Of a stretch of 64,000 nucleotides of DNA, positions 17,620 to 26,724 are shown piece after piece. How positions within the stretch are numbered: position 1 is the first letter of the stretch; the number at the start of each line of letters is the position of its first letter. Source of the DNA: Alphaproteobacteria bacterium (GTDB lineage Bacteria; Pseudomonadota; Alphaproteobacteria; Ferrovibrionales; Ferrovibrionaceae); NCBI GenBank assembly GCA_947473805.1, contig CANJGB010000001.1:259691-323690 (forward strand). The letters run 5' to 3'. The translations under genes and the position numbers were made by a program. The notes under the pieces are model-generated. The model saw only the letters and a program-made list of their open reading frames with translations. It was not told the DNA's origin and searched no databases.

Positions 17620-17699
17620 GGACCGTGATCTCCCGGTGGCGAAAACAGGCTGGCTGCCGGCCACTTAATCCAACGAATCGGCCGAAAACAAGGCCAGGA

Positions 17700-18497
17700 T
17701 CAGCCGGCGAGAAGTGCCGAGGCAGCCGTGGTGAGCGCCGCCGTGCCCGCCGCCAGCACGCGGCTGTTGCGGGTCATGGACAGAGGGCGGCCTTCCCAGT
17801 CGGTAATCCTGCCGCCGGCCCCTTCGACGACCGGCACCAGGGCGGCGAAATCGTACGGCTTCACCTCGCTGTCGATGACGACATCGGCGAAGCCCGAGGC
17901 CAGCAGGCCATAGGCGTAGCAATCGCCGGTATAGCGGCGGATGCGGGTTTTCTCGGCCAGGGCCTGGAAGCGCTCGCGCTCGGCAGTATCGGCGAACATT
18001 TCCATCGAGGTGGTGAACAGTGTGGCCGTGGCCAGCGTGGTGCAGGCGGCATTGCTGCGCACCGGCGCGCCGTTGAACGTGGTCGGCTGGCCGCGCGCGC
18101 CCAGCCAGCGTTCCCTCAGGATCGGCTGGTCGATGATGCCGAGGATGGCGTTGCCCTGCCAGGCCAGGGCGATCAGCGTGCCGAACATCGGCAGGCCGGC
18201 GATGAAAGACTTGGTGCCATCGACGGGGTCGAGAATCCACACATGGTCGGCATCGCCGCGCACGGTGCCGAATTCCTCGCCGAAAATACCGTGGGTCGGG
18301 TAGCGGGCCTCGATCAGGTCGCGCATGGCGCGCTCGGCCGCGCGATCGGCCACCGTTACGGGGCTGTGGTCGCCCTTGATCTCGATGCCGGCAAGCTTGC
18401 GGAAATGGGGGCGGATCGCCGCACCGGCCGCATCGGCCAGTTCATGCGCGAAGGCGATGAATTCGGCGGGGCAGAAATCCGCGGGTGAACGGGTCAA
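17700..18497 (-). CDS. hisN: Inositol-monophosphatase-family phosphatase, histidinol-phosphatase-like
   Basis: A 265-residue IMPase-fold phosphatase with the metal motifs GEEFG (about residue 73), WILDPVDGTKSF (about 87-98) and the C-terminal VKPYDFAALVPVVEGAGG. The arrangement and short length fit the HisN histidinol-phosphatase subgroup used by many alphaproteobacteria; inositol or other sugar phosphatase activity cannot be excluded. The frame opens with TTG at 18497, 4-6 nt after the stop of the cytochrome c gene and without a visible ribosome site; no better start keeps the conserved N-terminal helix, so coupling to the upstream gene is likely. It probably shares that gene's transcript. 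Confidence 0.8.
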   Translation of the reverse strand: MTRSPADFCPAEFIAFAHELADAAGAAIRPHFRKLAGIEIKGDHSPVTVADRAAERAMRDLIEARYPTHGIFGEEFGTVRGDADHVWILDPVDGTKSFIAGLPMFGTLIALAWQGNAILGIIDQPILRERWLGARGQPTTFNGAPVRSNAACTTLATATLFTTSMEMFADTAERERFQALAEKTRIRRYTGDCYAYGLLASGFADVVIDSEVKPYDFAALVPVVEGAGGRITDWEGRPLSMTRNSRVLAAGTAALTTAASALLAG

Positions 18498-18503
18498 GCC
18501 GTG

Positions 18504-19055
18504 TTACGGCGCCGGCAGCGGCGGCGGATTGTCCGACATCTTGCGCAGGTACGCGACCAGGTCCGCGCGTTCCTTGGCATTCTTGATGCCGGCGAACGAC
18601 ATCTTGGTGCCCTTGGCGAAGCCCGCCGGCGCGGCGATGAAATGGTCGAGATCTTCGTACGTCCAGTCGCCGCCCTTGCCCTTGATCGCGTCGGAATAGG
18701 CGAAGGTGGCCGAATGGGCCTTCGGGCCGCCCACCACGCCGTACAGGTTCGGGCCGATCTTGTTGGCGCCGCCCTTCTCGAAGCTGTGGCAGGTCAGGCA
18801 CTTCTTGGAGGACTTTTCGCCGTTCTCGGCATTGCCGGCGGCCAGCAGGACCGGCAGCGGCACGGCAGGCTCGTTCGACGGTGCGGGTGCGGCCTCGCCG
18901 CCACCGGCGGCTTCCTCGACGCCAGGAACCTTGAAGGCGCGCTCGGCCAGCTTGTGGGGATGGACGATGGTCTCGCTGAGGATATTCAGGCCCATGACGA
19001 CCAGAATGCAGAACAGTAGCGCGCCGACGATCTTGTTCAGCTCGAAACTGTTCAT
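18504..19055 (-). CDS. Membrane-anchored cytochrome c (CycM-like)
   Basis: A 183-residue protein. ATG 19055 with GGAGACACGG upstream gives MNSFELNKIVGALLFCILVV, an uncleaved N-terminal anchor helix (about residues 8-30). A Gly/Ala/Pro-rich linker (EEAAGGGEAAPAPSNEP) follows, then a class I cytochrome c domain with heme-binding CLTCH, KIGPNLYGVVG and the axial Met in GTKMSFAGIKN. Such proteins carry electrons from the bc1 complex to terminal oxidases on the periplasmic face. It is divergent from kdsB across 186 bp, an order seen with kdsB-pheA in related bacteria. Confidence 0.93.
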   Translation of the reverse strand: MNSFELNKIVGALLFCILVVMGLNILSETIVHPHKLAERAFKVPGVEEAAGGGEAAPAPSNEPAVPLPVLLAAGNAENGEKSSKKCLTCHSFEKGGANKIGPNLYGVVGGPKAHSATFAYSDAIKGKGGDWTYEDLDHFIAAPAGFAKGTKMSFAGIKNAKERADLVAYLRKMSDNPPPLPAP

Positions 19056-19241
19056 TTTCCGTGTCTCCAGCAAGGCAAAGGCCGCTTGGCCACCCCCGGC
19101 CCGCGTGGGCGGACATTAGCGGCTTCCGCACCGCGCATGCAACCCGTATAAGGGCTTGGTTTCGTTGCCAACACCGCCCCGGCCGGGGCTTTGCGCGACC
19201 CTTTGTCGCAAAGCCGGCCGTCGCGTCCGTTTTCGGTCCGC

Positions 19242-20006
19242 ATGACCCAGCCCACCCATCCAATCGTGCTGATTCCGGCCCGCCTGGCCTCGACCCGGCT
19301 GCCGAACAAGCCGCTGGCCGATATCCACGGCGTGCCGATGATCGTGCGCGTCTGGCGCCAGGCCATGGCCGCGGGCATCGGCCCCGTCGCGGTGGCCGCT
19401 GCCGAACCGGAAATCGTCCAGGCGGTCGAGGCGGCCGGCGGCCGCGCCGTGCTGACCGACCCGGCACTGCCCTCCGGCTCGGACCGCGTGTTCGCCGCCC
19501 TCAAAATGCTCGACCCCGAGGGCCGGCACGATGCAGTGATCAATCTGCAGGGCGATTTGCCGGCCATCGATCCCCAGGCGATTCGCGCTGCCCTCGCGCC
19601 GCTCGCCGTGGCCGGGGTCGATATCGCAACCCTCGCGACCCCTATCGTTGAGGCGCATGAGGTGGCCGATCCCAATGTTGTGAAGGCGGTGCTGTCGCTC
19701 GCGGATGGCGCGACCACGGGCCGCGCAGTCTATTTCACCCGCGCCACCGCGCCATCCGGCGACGGCCCGTTGTGGCATCATATCGGCATCTACGCCTATC
19801 GCCGCGCGGCGCTGGAACGCTTCGTTGGCCTGCCGCCATCGCCGCTGGAAAAGCGCGAGCGGCTGGAGCAGCTGCGCGCACTCGAGGCGGGCATGCGTAT
19901 TGATGCCGCCCTCGTTGACACCGTTCCGCTCGGTGTCGATACTCCGGCCGATCTCGACCGTATCCGCAACCTGCTGGGCACGCGAAGCGATTCGCGCGGG
20001 ACCTGA
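19242..20006 (+). CDS. kdsB: 3-deoxy-manno-octulosonate cytidylyltransferase
   Basis: A 254-residue protein from ATG 19242. The nucleotide-binding [28 protein letters not shown], and [11 protein letters not shown] segments identify CMP-KDO synthetase; a later [17 protein letters not shown] and [17 protein letters not shown] are also family hallmarks. It activates KDO with CTP for lipid A-core assembly in the cytoplasm, marking a Gram-negative organism with LPS. The usual QGDEP becomes QGDLP here, a small change at a metal-site neighbour. pheA follows 3 nt later, so the two are probably co-transcribed. Confidence 0.94.
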   Translation: MTQPTHPIVLIPARLASTRLPNKPLADIHGVPMIVRVWRQAMAAGIGPVAVAAAEPEIVQAVEAAGGRAVLTDPALPSGSDRVFAALKMLDPEGRHDAVINLQGDLPAIDPQAIRAALAPLAVAGVDIATLATPIVEAHEVADPNVVKAVLSLADGATTGRAVYFTRATAPSGDGPLWHHIGIYAYRRAALERFVGLPPSPLEKRERLEQLRALEAGMRIDAALVDTVPLGVDTPADLDRIRNLLGTRSDSRGT

Positions 20007-20009
20007 ACC

Positions 20010-20870
20010 ATGTCACCTGCACGCAATTCGCTGGCGCGGACCATCGCCTTCCAGGGCGCACTGGGCGCCAATTCGCACATCGCGATTTCCGAGGTCTATC
20101 CCGACTACGTGCCGGTACCCTGCACCACGTTCGAGGATACCTTCGCCGCAGTCAGCAGCGGCCGTGCCGCTTTGGGCATGATCCCGATCGACAATTCCCT
20201 GGCCGGGCGTGTCGCCGACATCCACCACCTGCTGCCGCAATCGGGCCTGTTCATTGTCGGCGAGCACTACCTGCCGGTGCGCTTCCAGCTGGCCGCCAAC
20301 AAGGGTGCGACGCTGAAGACGATCAAGCGCGTGCACAGCCACATCCACGCTCTGGCGCAGTGCCGCAAGATCATCCGCGAACTGAAGCTGGAACCCCATG
20401 TCCACGCCGACACGGCGGGCGCCGCGCAGGAATATGCCGAACGCGGCGGCGTCGAGGACGCGGTGCTGACCACCGTGCTGGCGGCACGCATGTACGGCAT
20501 GAAAATCCTGCGCCGTAACGTCGAGGATGGCGCCGGCAACACCACCCGCTTCATCATCATGTCGAAGAAGCGCAACGATCCCGCGCCCGGCCAGCGCGCC
20601 TGCAAGACCTCGCTGGTGTTCCAGGTGCGCAGCATTCCGGCCGCCTTGTACAAGGGTCTCGGCGGCTTCGCCACCAACGGCGTCAACGTGGTGAAGCTGG
20701 AAAGCTACATGGTCGATGCGAACTTCACCGTGGCGCAGTTCTATGCCGAGATCGAGGGCCATCCCGCCGACGGCAATGTCGCGCTGGCGCTCGAGGAGTT
20801 GCAGCACTACTCGACTTTCTTCAAAGTTCTGGGCGTCTATCCGAAAGCCAGGCTTCTCAAGCGTGGCTGA
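20010..20870 (+). CDS. pheA: Prephenate dehydratase
   Basis: A 286-residue monofunctional enzyme without a chorismate mutase domain. IAFQGALGANSHIA, the PIDNSLAGRVADIHHLL segment and the catalytic-region TTRFIIMSK identify the PDT domain. A C-terminal ACT domain follows (LVFQVRSIPAALYKGLGGFA, KLESYMVDANFTVAQFYAEI); the usual ESRP phenylalanine-binding motif reads ESYM, as in other alphaproteobacteria. It converts prephenate to phenylpyruvate with feedback control by Phe. It starts 3 nt after kdsB ends. Confidence 0.93.
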   Translation: MSPARNSLARTIAFQGALGANSHIAISEVYPDYVPVPCTTFEDTFAAVSSGRAALGMIPIDNSLAGRVADIHHLLPQSGLFIVGEHYLPVRFQLAANKGATLKTIKRVHSHIHALAQCRKIIRELKLEPHVHADTAGAAQEYAERGGVEDAVLTTVLAARMYGMKILRRNVEDGAGNTTRFIIMSKKRNDPAPGQRACKTSLVFQVRSIPAALYKGLGGFATNGVNVVKLESYMVDANFTVAQFYAEIEGHPADGNVALALEELQHYSTFFKVLGVYPKARLLKRG

Positions 20871-20905
20871 AACCTGAACACATCAAACTCATAGTGGGGG
20901 CACCA

Positions 20906-21301
20906 ATGAGGGAACGACTAGCGGCACGCTTTATCCGTCACGCGGCGATCTACGCGCTGATCGGCATGGCCTGGGGCATCTACATGGCAGCCAGCCAGGA
21001 CCACGCGACGCATCCGGGCCACGCGCATCTGCTGCTGCTCGGCTGGGTGTCGATGGCGCTGTACGGCATCGTCTATCGGCTGTACCCGAAGGCGGCCGAG
21101 GGCAAGCTGCCGGTCATCCACTTCTGGCTGGCCAATCTCGGCATCATCCTGATGGCGCCAGGCATTGCGCTGGTCATTGTCGGCAAGGCGGCGATTGGCG
21201 AGCCGATGGCCATTGCCGGGTCGCTGCTGACCATCGTCAGCATGGTCCTGTTCCTGATCGCGGTCTTCCGCGGCACCAGCGCCTCGGCCTCAGGACATTG
21301 A
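20906..21301 (+). CDS. Small four-helix membrane protein, heme-copper-oxidase-like motif
   Basis: A 131-residue, very hydrophobic protein with four predicted membrane helices. ATG 20906 has GGGGG 6 nt upstream; an earlier GTG at 20894 is in frame but less likely. The segment HPGHAHLLLLGWVSMALYG followed by YRLYPKAAEG resembles one helix pair of NorB/CcoN-type oxidases, where such His residues bind heme. Similar small proteins are often annotated loosely as cytochrome c oxidase-like. It cannot be a full oxidase, and heme binding is only inferred from the spaced His residues. No oxidase genes are nearby. Confidence 0.65.
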   Translation: MRERLAARFIRHAAIYALIGMAWGIYMAASQDHATHPGHAHLLLLGWVSMALYGIVYRLYPKAAEGKLPVIHFWLANLGIILMAPGIALVIVGKAAIGEPMAIAGSLLTIVSMVLFLIAVFRGTSASASGH

Positions 21302-21312
21302 CGTAACTCTGG

Positions 21313-21337
21313 AATATCCGGATATTTTGGAGTATCC
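21313..21337 (+). promoter_or_regulatory. Palindromic operator before the antitoxin-like gene
   Basis: AATATCCGGATATT (21313-21326) is a perfect 14-bp palindrome, and a further GGAGTATCC half-site ends 2 nt before ATG 21340. Phd/YefM antitoxins repress their own genes through such repeats, so this is a likely autoregulatory site; it would also block the ribosome site, which is otherwise weak (TTGGAG). Confidence 0.55.
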
Positions 21338-21339
21338 AT

Positions 21340-21642
21340 ATGGCCACGACGGTTGCCGCGACCGATTTCCAGAAGAATATCGGCCGCTGGATGGATCATG
21401 CGCGGACCGAGCCGGTAACGATCACCCGCCACGGCCGTCCCATCCTGGTTTTGCAGGCAGCATCCGGCGCGGCCATGCCCGCAGTCACTGCAGCGGTCCC
21501 GTTCGAGCGGCCGGAGGAAAGCAATGCCGACCGCGCCCGCTACGTCCAGGTCGTGCAGGACCAGCTGCGGGGCGATCCGCGCAGCAGCGTCAATTTTGTG
21601 AACGAATTGCTGGCCCGGCGCCGCGCCAAGGACGGCGAGTAG
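21340..21642 (+). CDS. Phd/YefM-type antitoxin-like protein
   Basis: A 100-residue protein. Its first 45 residues (ATDFQKNIGRWMDHARTEP then VTITRHGRPILVLQ) match the N-terminal DNA-binding part of Phd/YefM antitoxins. The C-terminal half (VQVVQDQLRGDPRSSVNFVNELLARRR) would be the toxin-binding segment. No toxin gene follows: the next gene, nudC, is on the other strand and adjoins directly (stop codons abut at 21642/21643). It may be an orphan antitoxin or a stand-alone regulator. The palindrome upstream supports DNA binding. Confidence 0.75.
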   Translation: MATTVAATDFQKNIGRWMDHARTEPVTITRHGRPILVLQAASGAAMPAVTAAVPFERPEESNADRARYVQVVQDQLRGDPRSSVNFVNELLARRRAKDGE

Positions 21643-22584
21643 CTACGCGCCGCCCAGCCAGCGCTTGATGATGTGGTGGGCGATGGCGATGGGGCCGGGG
21701 GCGCGGAACGGCGCCTCGTTGTTGTTCCAGTTCGCCATCATCTCCTCGACCTCGGCGCGGCTGAACCAGCGCACCGACTCAAGCTCCTTGTCGTCGACCG
21801 AGATGGCGTCATCCAGCGCCGTGCCGATACAGCCGATCATCAATGACGACGGAAACGGCCAGGGCTGGGAGGCGACATAACGCACCGCGCCGACGCGGAT
21901 GCCCGCTTCCTCCTGCACCTCGCGGCGCACCGCTTCCTCAAGGCTTTCGCCCGGCTCCATGAACCCGGCCAGGGCCGAGAATGCGCCGGTCGCGAACTGG
22001 CGCCCGCGGCCCAGCAGGCAGCGGTCGGGTCCATCCTCGACCAGCATGATGACAACAGGATCGGTGCGCGGGAAATGCTGCGCGTTGCATTCCTGGTTGC
22101 TGCACTGACGCATATAGCCGGCCTCGCGCAGCGCGGTGCGGTGGCCGCATACAGCGCAGTAACCATGCCTTTTGTGCCAGTCGACCAGGCTGCGCGCCTG
22201 GGCCAGGATCGCTGCTTCGCCCTCGGCCAGTTGCGGCGTGATCATCCGCACTTCCATGAAGCGGTGGCCGGGCAGGGCCTTGAAGTCCGCCACGTCGCGG
22301 GCGAAATGCGCCACCCCGTCGCGCAGGCCCAGGAACACCAGGTCGCCCGGCGCATCCAGCAGGTCCACCGCCTCGATGCCGCTGAGCCAGCCGATCCCGG
22401 GCTCGTCGCCAAAAGCGATATGGGCCTTCAGCGCGTTCAGCGGTAGCAGCCGGGTCGAGGCCTTGCGCCGCTGCTGGTCCACCCAGTCGGCCTCACGGCG
22501 AAAATTCGCGGCGCGGTCCAGCGGGTTGCCGGAGAAAGGAATCGCCGGCCAGGCGGGGGAATTGGCGGGGATTTTGTTTGTCAT
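21643..22584 (-). CDS. nudC: NAD+ diphosphatase / RNA deNADding hydrolase
   Basis: A 313-residue protein; start at ATG 22584 (MTNKIPANSPAW). Domains in order: an N-terminal NUDIX-like domain, a four-Cys zinc ribbon (YCAVCGHRT and CSNQEC), and the Nudix box GFMEPGESLEEAVRREVQEE. The SQPWPFPSSLM motif that defines NudC is present. It cleaves NAD(H) to NMN and AMP and removes NAD caps from RNA. It is convergent with the antitoxin-like gene and divergent from the SRP RNA. Confidence 0.94.
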   Translation of the reverse strand: MTNKIPANSPAWPAIPFSGNPLDRAANFRREADWVDQQRRKASTRLLPLNALKAHIAFGDEPGIGWLSGIEAVDLLDAPGDLVFLGLRDGVAHFARDVADFKALPGHRFMEVRMITPQLAEGEAAILAQARSLVDWHKRHGYCAVCGHRTALREAGYMRQCSNQECNAQHFPRTDPVVIMLVEDGPDRCLLGRGRQFATGAFSALAGFMEPGESLEEAVRREVQEEAGIRVGAVRYVASQPWPFPSSLMIGCIGTALDDAISVDDKELESVRWFSRAEVEEMMANWNNNEAPFRAPGPIAIAHHIIKRWLGGA

Positions 22585-22674
22585 GCGGCCGGCACACTGG
22601 CATGGCCGCCCGACTCCCGCAATTGCCGGCTGCCCGGCTTGCAAAGCGGGTCCGATTCGCCGATATAGAGCCTT

Positions 22675-22769
22675 GAGAGGTTGGTGGCGGACGGGCTCCT
22701 CGCCAACCCGGTCAGGTCCGGAAGGAAGCAGCCGTAACGAGTTTCGGTTCGGGTCGTTGCCAGCCTCTC
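22675..22769 (+). ncRNA. ffs: Signal recognition particle RNA, 4.5S type
   Basis: The conserved apical segment GTCAGGTCCGGAAGGAAGCA (22711-22730), with the GGAA tetraloop and both sides of the Ffh-binding internal loops, is present. GAGAGGTTGG at 22675 pairs with CCAGCCTCTC ending near 22769, closing a single long hairpin of about 95 nt, the short bacterial form. Its position just upstream of dnaX is the usual one in alphaproteobacteria. Ends are estimated from pairing and may be off by a few bases. Confidence 0.95.
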
Positions 22770-22803
22770 ACCTCACCCCTGAATCAGTCTAGACTGCGGT
22801 GCC

Positions 22804-24519
22804 ATGACCGAAGCCTCCGGCACGCCCTACCGCGTCCTCGCCCGCAAGTACCGGCCGACCGATTTCGCCGGCCTGATCGGGCAGGAGGCGATGGTCCGCA
22901 CCCTGTCCAACGCCATCGCCTCGGGCCGGATCGCCCAGGCCTTCGTGCTGACCGGCGTGCGCGGCATCGGCAAGACGACGACGGCGCGCATCATCGCTCG
23001 CGCCCTGAACTGCATCGGCCCCGATGGCCAGGGCGGTCCGACGGTCGAACCGTGCGGCATTTGCCCGAACTGCGTGGCGATTGCCGAGGATCGCCATCCC
23101 GACGTGATCGAGATGGACGCCGCGTCGCGCACCGGCATCGACGGGATCCGCGACTTGATCGACGGCGTGCGCTACCTGCCGGTCCAGGCGCGCTACAAGG
23201 TTTACATCCTCGATGAAGTTCACATGCTCTCGACGGCCGCGTTCAACGCACTGTTGAAGACGCTGGAAGAACCGCCGGCGCATGTGAAGTTCATTTTCGC
23301 CACCACTGAAATCCGCAAGGTGCCGGTGACGGTGCTGTCCCGCTGCCAGCGCTTCGACCTGCGCCGCGTCGAGGCCGAGGTGCTGATCGCCCACTTTGCC
23401 AGAATTGCCGGGATCGAGAAGGTGAACGTCGCCGCCGATGCGCTGGCGCTGATCACCCGCGCCGCCGAGGGCTCAGTGCGCGACGGTCTCTCCCTGCTCG
23501 ACCAGGCCATTGCCCATGGCGGTGGCGAGGTCTCGGCCGAGCAGGTGCGCGACATGCTGGGCCTGGCCGACCGTGGCCGCATCGTCGATCTGTTCGAACA
23601 GGCGATGCGCGGCGATGTGGCTGCTGCGCTGGGCAATCTCGCGGAACAGTATAATGGGGGCGCCGATCCGGCCGCCGTATTGCAGGACCTGCTGGATTTC
23701 GCCCACTGGGTCTTGCGCATCAAACTGGTGCCCGAGGCTGCAGCCGACCTCACCGCGACACCAATCGAGCGTGACAAGGGCAAGGCCTTTGCCGCGGCGC
23801 TCTCGGTGCCGGTGTTGAACCGGGCCTGGTCGATCCTGCTGAAATCACTGGGTGAGGTCCGCGCCGCGCCGACGCCGCTGGCCGCTGCCGAGATGGCGTT
23901 GATCCGCCTGGCTTATGCGGCCGACCTGCCATCGCCCGCCGACCTGGTGAAAGAGGTGCAAGGCGCGCCCCGCGGCGTGGCCAGCGCCGTGCCGCCATCG
24001 AGCGGTGGCGGCGGTGGAGGGGGCGGCGGTGCTGTTGCCCGAGCCATGCCGATGCCGGCCCCGATGCCGCAGGTGGAAACCGCGCCGTCGCCACCTCGTG
24101 CCGCACTGCGTGATTTCGATGCGGTCATCGCGCTGGCCAAGCAGAAGGGCGAAGCATCGCTGTATGGCGCGCTGTGGAATTTCGTCCACCTGGTCAGCTT
24201 CGCGCCGGGCCGTATCGAGTTCCGGCCAGCGAACCATGCGCCGAAAACGCTGGCAGCCGATCTCAGCGCCAAGCTGCGTGACTGGACCGGCGAACGCTGG
24301 GTGGTTTCCGTCGTTGCTTCAGGTGGGCAGCCGACGGCGCACCAGCGCGATCTCGACGCCAAGGCCGACCAGAAGGTGCAGGCCAAGGGCGATCCGCTGG
24401 TCCAGGCGGTTCTAAAGGCCTTCCCCGGTGCGGAACTGGTGGCGGTGCATGACATGGGCGTCCCGGTCGCGGCCGATGACCTGGGCGTACCGCCCGACGA
24501 AGTAGGAGAAGACGCGTGA
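22804..24519 (+). CDS. dnaX: DNA polymerase III subunit gamma/tau
   Basis: A 571-residue clamp-loader ATPase. The N-terminal RKYRPTDFAGLIGQEAMVRTL, Walker A GVRGIGKTTTAR, four-Cys zinc module (around CGICPNC), DEVHMLS Walker B and the LSRCQRFDLRR sensor segment are all intact. Domain III is followed by a run of nine glycines and an Ala/Met/Pro linker (about residues 400-425), then a tau-like C-terminal domain that contacts the polymerase. No programmed-frameshift heptamer was obvious. The GTGA overlap at the end couples it to ybaB, and recR follows: the classic dnaX-ybaB-recR unit. Confidence 0.96.
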   Translation: MTEASGTPYRVLARKYRPTDFAGLIGQEAMVRTLSNAIASGRIAQAFVLTGVRGIGKTTTARIIARALNCIGPDGQGGPTVEPCGICPNCVAIAEDRHPDVIEMDAASRTGIDGIRDLIDGVRYLPVQARYKVYILDEVHMLSTAAFNALLKTLEEPPAHVKFIFATTEIRKVPVTVLSRCQRFDLRRVEAEVLIAHFARIAGIEKVNVAADALALITRAAEGSVRDGLSLLDQAIAHGGGEVSAEQVRDMLGLADRGRIVDLFEQAMRGDVAAALGNLAEQYNGGADPAAVLQDLLDFAHWVLRIKLVPEAAADLTATPIERDKGKAFAAALSVPVLNRAWSILLKSLGEVRAAPTPLAAAEMALIRLAYAADLPSPADLVKEVQGAPRGVASAVPPSSGGGGGGGGGAVARAMPMPAPMPQVETAPSPPRAALRDFDAVIALAKQKGEASLYGALWNFVHLVSFAPGRIEFRPANHAPKTLAADLSAKLRDWTGERWVVSVVASGGQPTAHQRDLDAKADQKVQAKGDPLVQAVLKAFPGAELVAVHDMGVPVAADDLGVPPDEVGEDA

Positions 24520-24839
24520 AGAATCTCGGCAACATGCTGAAACAGGCGCAGGAAATGCAGGCCCGCATGGGCAAGATGCAGGAGGAACTTGAGGCGCGTG
24601 AGGTCACCGGCTCGTCCGGCGGCGGCCTGGTGCAGATCGTGCTGAACGGCAAGGGCGCGATGCGCCGCATCAACATCGACAAGACATTGCTTGAGCCGAA
24701 CCAGCCCGAGGTGCTGGAAGACCTCATCATCGCCGCGCACAACGACGCCAAGATAAAGGCCGAGGCCGAGATGGCGTCCGAGATGGGCAAGCTCACCGGC
24801 GGCCTGCCGCTGCCGCCCGGATTCAAGCTGCCGTTCTGA
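24516..24839 (+). CDS. ybaB: YbaB/EbfC-family nucleoid-associated protein
   Basis: A 107-residue DNA-binding protein. GTG 24516 overlaps the dnaX stop, with TAGGAGAAG as ribosome site inside dnaX. It starts [20 protein letters not shown] and has the conserved [12 protein letters not shown] and [12 protein letters not shown] segments; it dimerises into a tweezer shape and coats DNA. Located between dnaX and recR as in most proteobacteria. Confidence 0.95.
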   Translation: MKNLGNMLKQAQEMQARMGKMQEELEAREVTGSSGGGLVQIVLNGKGAMRRINIDKTLLEPNQPEVLEDLIIAAHNDAKIKAEAEMASEMGKLTGGLPLPPGFKLPF

Positions 24840-24843
24840 TCCG

Positions 24844-25443
24844 ATGGCCGGTCCGGAAATCGAGCGGCTGGTCCAGCTGCTGGCCCGCCTGCCGGGCCTT
24901 GGCCCGCGCTCCGCGCGCCGCGCGGTACTGCACCTGCTGCGCAAAAAAGACGCACTGATGCTGCCACTGGCCGATTCCCTGGCCGAGACGGCAGAGCGTA
25001 TCGTGCCCTGCACCACCTGCGGCAATCTCGACAGCCAGGACCCCTGCGCGATCTGCTGCGACACCCGGCGCGAGGAAACGCTGCTCTGCGTCGTCGAAAG
25101 CGTGGCCGACCTGTGGGCGCTGGAACGCTCGGGCAGTTTCCGCGGCCGCTATCATGTGCTGGGCGGCACGCTGTCGGCGCTCGATGGCGTGGCGCCGGCC
25201 GATCTCAACATCGACAGTCTGGTGCGCCGCGTGACCGAGGGTATGGGCGCGATCCGCGAGGTCATCCTCGCCACCAACGTGACCGTCGAGGGTCAGACAA
25301 CCGCGCATTACATCAGCGACCGGCTCAGTGGCACCGGTATCGCCATTTCGCGCCTTGCGCACGGCGTGCCGGTTGGTGGCGAATTGGACTATCTCGACGA
25401 CGGCACGCTCAACACCGCGCTCAAGGCTCGCCGCCCGCTCTGA
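24844..25443 (+). CDS. recR: Recombination mediator RecR
   Basis: A 199-residue protein with the helix-hairpin-helix [18 protein letters not shown], the four-Cys zinc finger (CTTCGNLD...CAICCD) and a Toprim domain ([17 protein letters not shown], then YHVLGG). It loads RecA at gaps through the RecFOR pathway. It follows ybaB by 4 nt and closes the dnaX operon; the next gene starts 122 nt on. Confidence 0.95.
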   Translation: MAGPEIERLVQLLARLPGLGPRSARRAVLHLLRKKDALMLPLADSLAETAERIVPCTTCGNLDSQDPCAICCDTRREETLLCVVESVADLWALERSGSFRGRYHVLGGTLSALDGVAPADLNIDSLVRRVTEGMGAIREVILATNVTVEGQTTAHYISDRLSGTGIAISRLAHGVPVGGELDYLDDGTLNTALKARRPL

Positions 25444-25565
25444 CGGGTATATTGGCTTTCCCAAAGACCGATATTGGAATCGCGCGCTGTTGCATGCGTT
25501 CGATTACTGATACTTGTCGAACCAATTAATGACGGAGCCGGCATGGCCGGCGGGGAGGCCGTCGC

Positions 25566-26711
25566 ATGCTACCCGACGATTGCTGGCCGGTATCGGTCAA
25601 CGACCATCTTGCGGAACCTGCAACCCTGTTCGCCCGTGGCCTTGCGGCCGGTGACCGGGCGCGCGGCCCGCACCTTGTGGAAATCCCCGGTGGCTTCCAG
25701 GGCTGGAACATCGGCGGGCGCATCCTGCCGGTCAGTAAGTATCTGTCGGGTCCACTGCTGCGCGCCGACCCTGCCGTGCGCCAAACCCGCTACGAACATC
25801 TGGCACCGCTGGGATGGGACCCCGCCGCGCGCCTCGTGGCGATGGATGCCGAACAGGTGGCGGTCAATACTGTGCTGCCGCAGGCGATCGGCTTTGCGGG
25901 TGACCGACTGCGCTTTCTCTACGACAAGCGGCTCTGGGCCGAATGCGTGCGCGCCTATAACGATTTCCTGTTCGGCGAATTTTGCTCCTATGCACCGGAA
26001 CGCCTGTGCGGCCTGGCCATCCTGCCTCTCGCCGACCCGGATGCGATGATCGCGGAAATTTCGCGCGTCGCGCGGCTGGGCGCCCGCGGGGTATCGTTGC
26101 CGCACGATCCGGGCCAGCTTGGCCTCGACTCCTATCATCGCTCATCGTGGGTACGTGTGTTTGATGCAGCCGACGATGCCGGCCTGCCAATTTTCATCCA
26201 TCTCGCCACTGCCGGCTTCGATTGGCCGGAAGAATGGCAGCCCGACTACCGCCCCGACGGGGCGCAGGTGATGTGGTCGTTTCTCGAGCCGGCCTGGGCT
26301 GCATGCGACCTGGTGTTCTCGCCCCTGCTGACCGAACGGCCCAAGCGCCGCATCGTGCTGCTGGAAGGCAATCTGTCCTGGCTGCCCTATTTCGAGGAAC
26401 GTTGCGATTTCGCGGTGAACAAGCGACCCGCGTCGCAGCCCCGGCGCCCGACCAGCCAGGTGGCGCACGACCAACTGATGGGTTCGTTCCTGCGCGATCC
26501 GGTGGCGATCCGCTGGCGTCGCGATATTGGCCTCGACCGGTTTCTCTGGCAGGGCGACTATCCGCATATCGATTCGCTTTGGCCAGACAGTCGCACGGAA
26601 CTTGCGGCACAGCTTGCCGATGTGCCCGATGCAGAGGCGCGCCAGATCGCCGAGGGCAATGCCCGCCGCCTGCTTCGTCTGCCGGCCACTTGGACGCCAC
26701 CAAAAAAGTAA
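25566..26711 (+). CDS. Amidohydrolase-2 family (ACMSD-like) protein, copy A
   Basis: A 381-residue TIM-barrel protein of the PF04909 amidohydrolase family. It opens DCWPVSVNDHLAEP, where the usual N-terminal HxH is reduced to one His. APERLCGLAILPLADPD, the metal-ligand strand PIFIHLATAG, and the C-terminal WQGDYPHIDS (catalytic Asp region) follow. Members decarboxylate or hydrolyse aromatic and carboxylic intermediates. The next gene is a paralogue starting with almost the same residues 13 nt downstream, so this is a recent tandem duplication. A continuous frame from 25474 exists in another phase but is a shadow. The start has only a weak ribosome site (GGGGAGG about 10 nt upstream). Confidence 0.88.
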   Translation: MLPDDCWPVSVNDHLAEPATLFARGLAAGDRARGPHLVEIPGGFQGWNIGGRILPVSKYLSGPLLRADPAVRQTRYEHLAPLGWDPAARLVAMDAEQVAVNTVLPQAIGFAGDRLRFLYDKRLWAECVRAYNDFLFGEFCSYAPERLCGLAILPLADPDAMIAEISRVARLGARGVSLPHDPGQLGLDSYHRSSWVRVFDAADDAGLPIFIHLATAGFDWPEEWQPDYRPDGAQVMWSFLEPAWAACDLVFSPLLTERPKRRIVLLEGNLSWLPYFEERCDFAVNKRPASQPRRPTSQVAHDQLMGSFLRDPVAIRWRRDIGLDRFLWQGDYPHIDSLWPDSRTELAAQLADVPDAEARQIAEGNARRLLRLPATWTPPKK

Positions 26712-26724
26712 ACGGGAGGACACC

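Noticed and set aside
15937..17628. Plus-strand frame of 563 residues antisense to yejA2
   Set aside because: Mirror of a highly expressed-type GC-rich gene; no start signal or motif.
24003..24035. Programmed frameshift site in dnaX
   Set aside because: The GGC/GGT-rich run encodes a glycine linker; no A6-type slippery heptamer with a following hairpin was evident.
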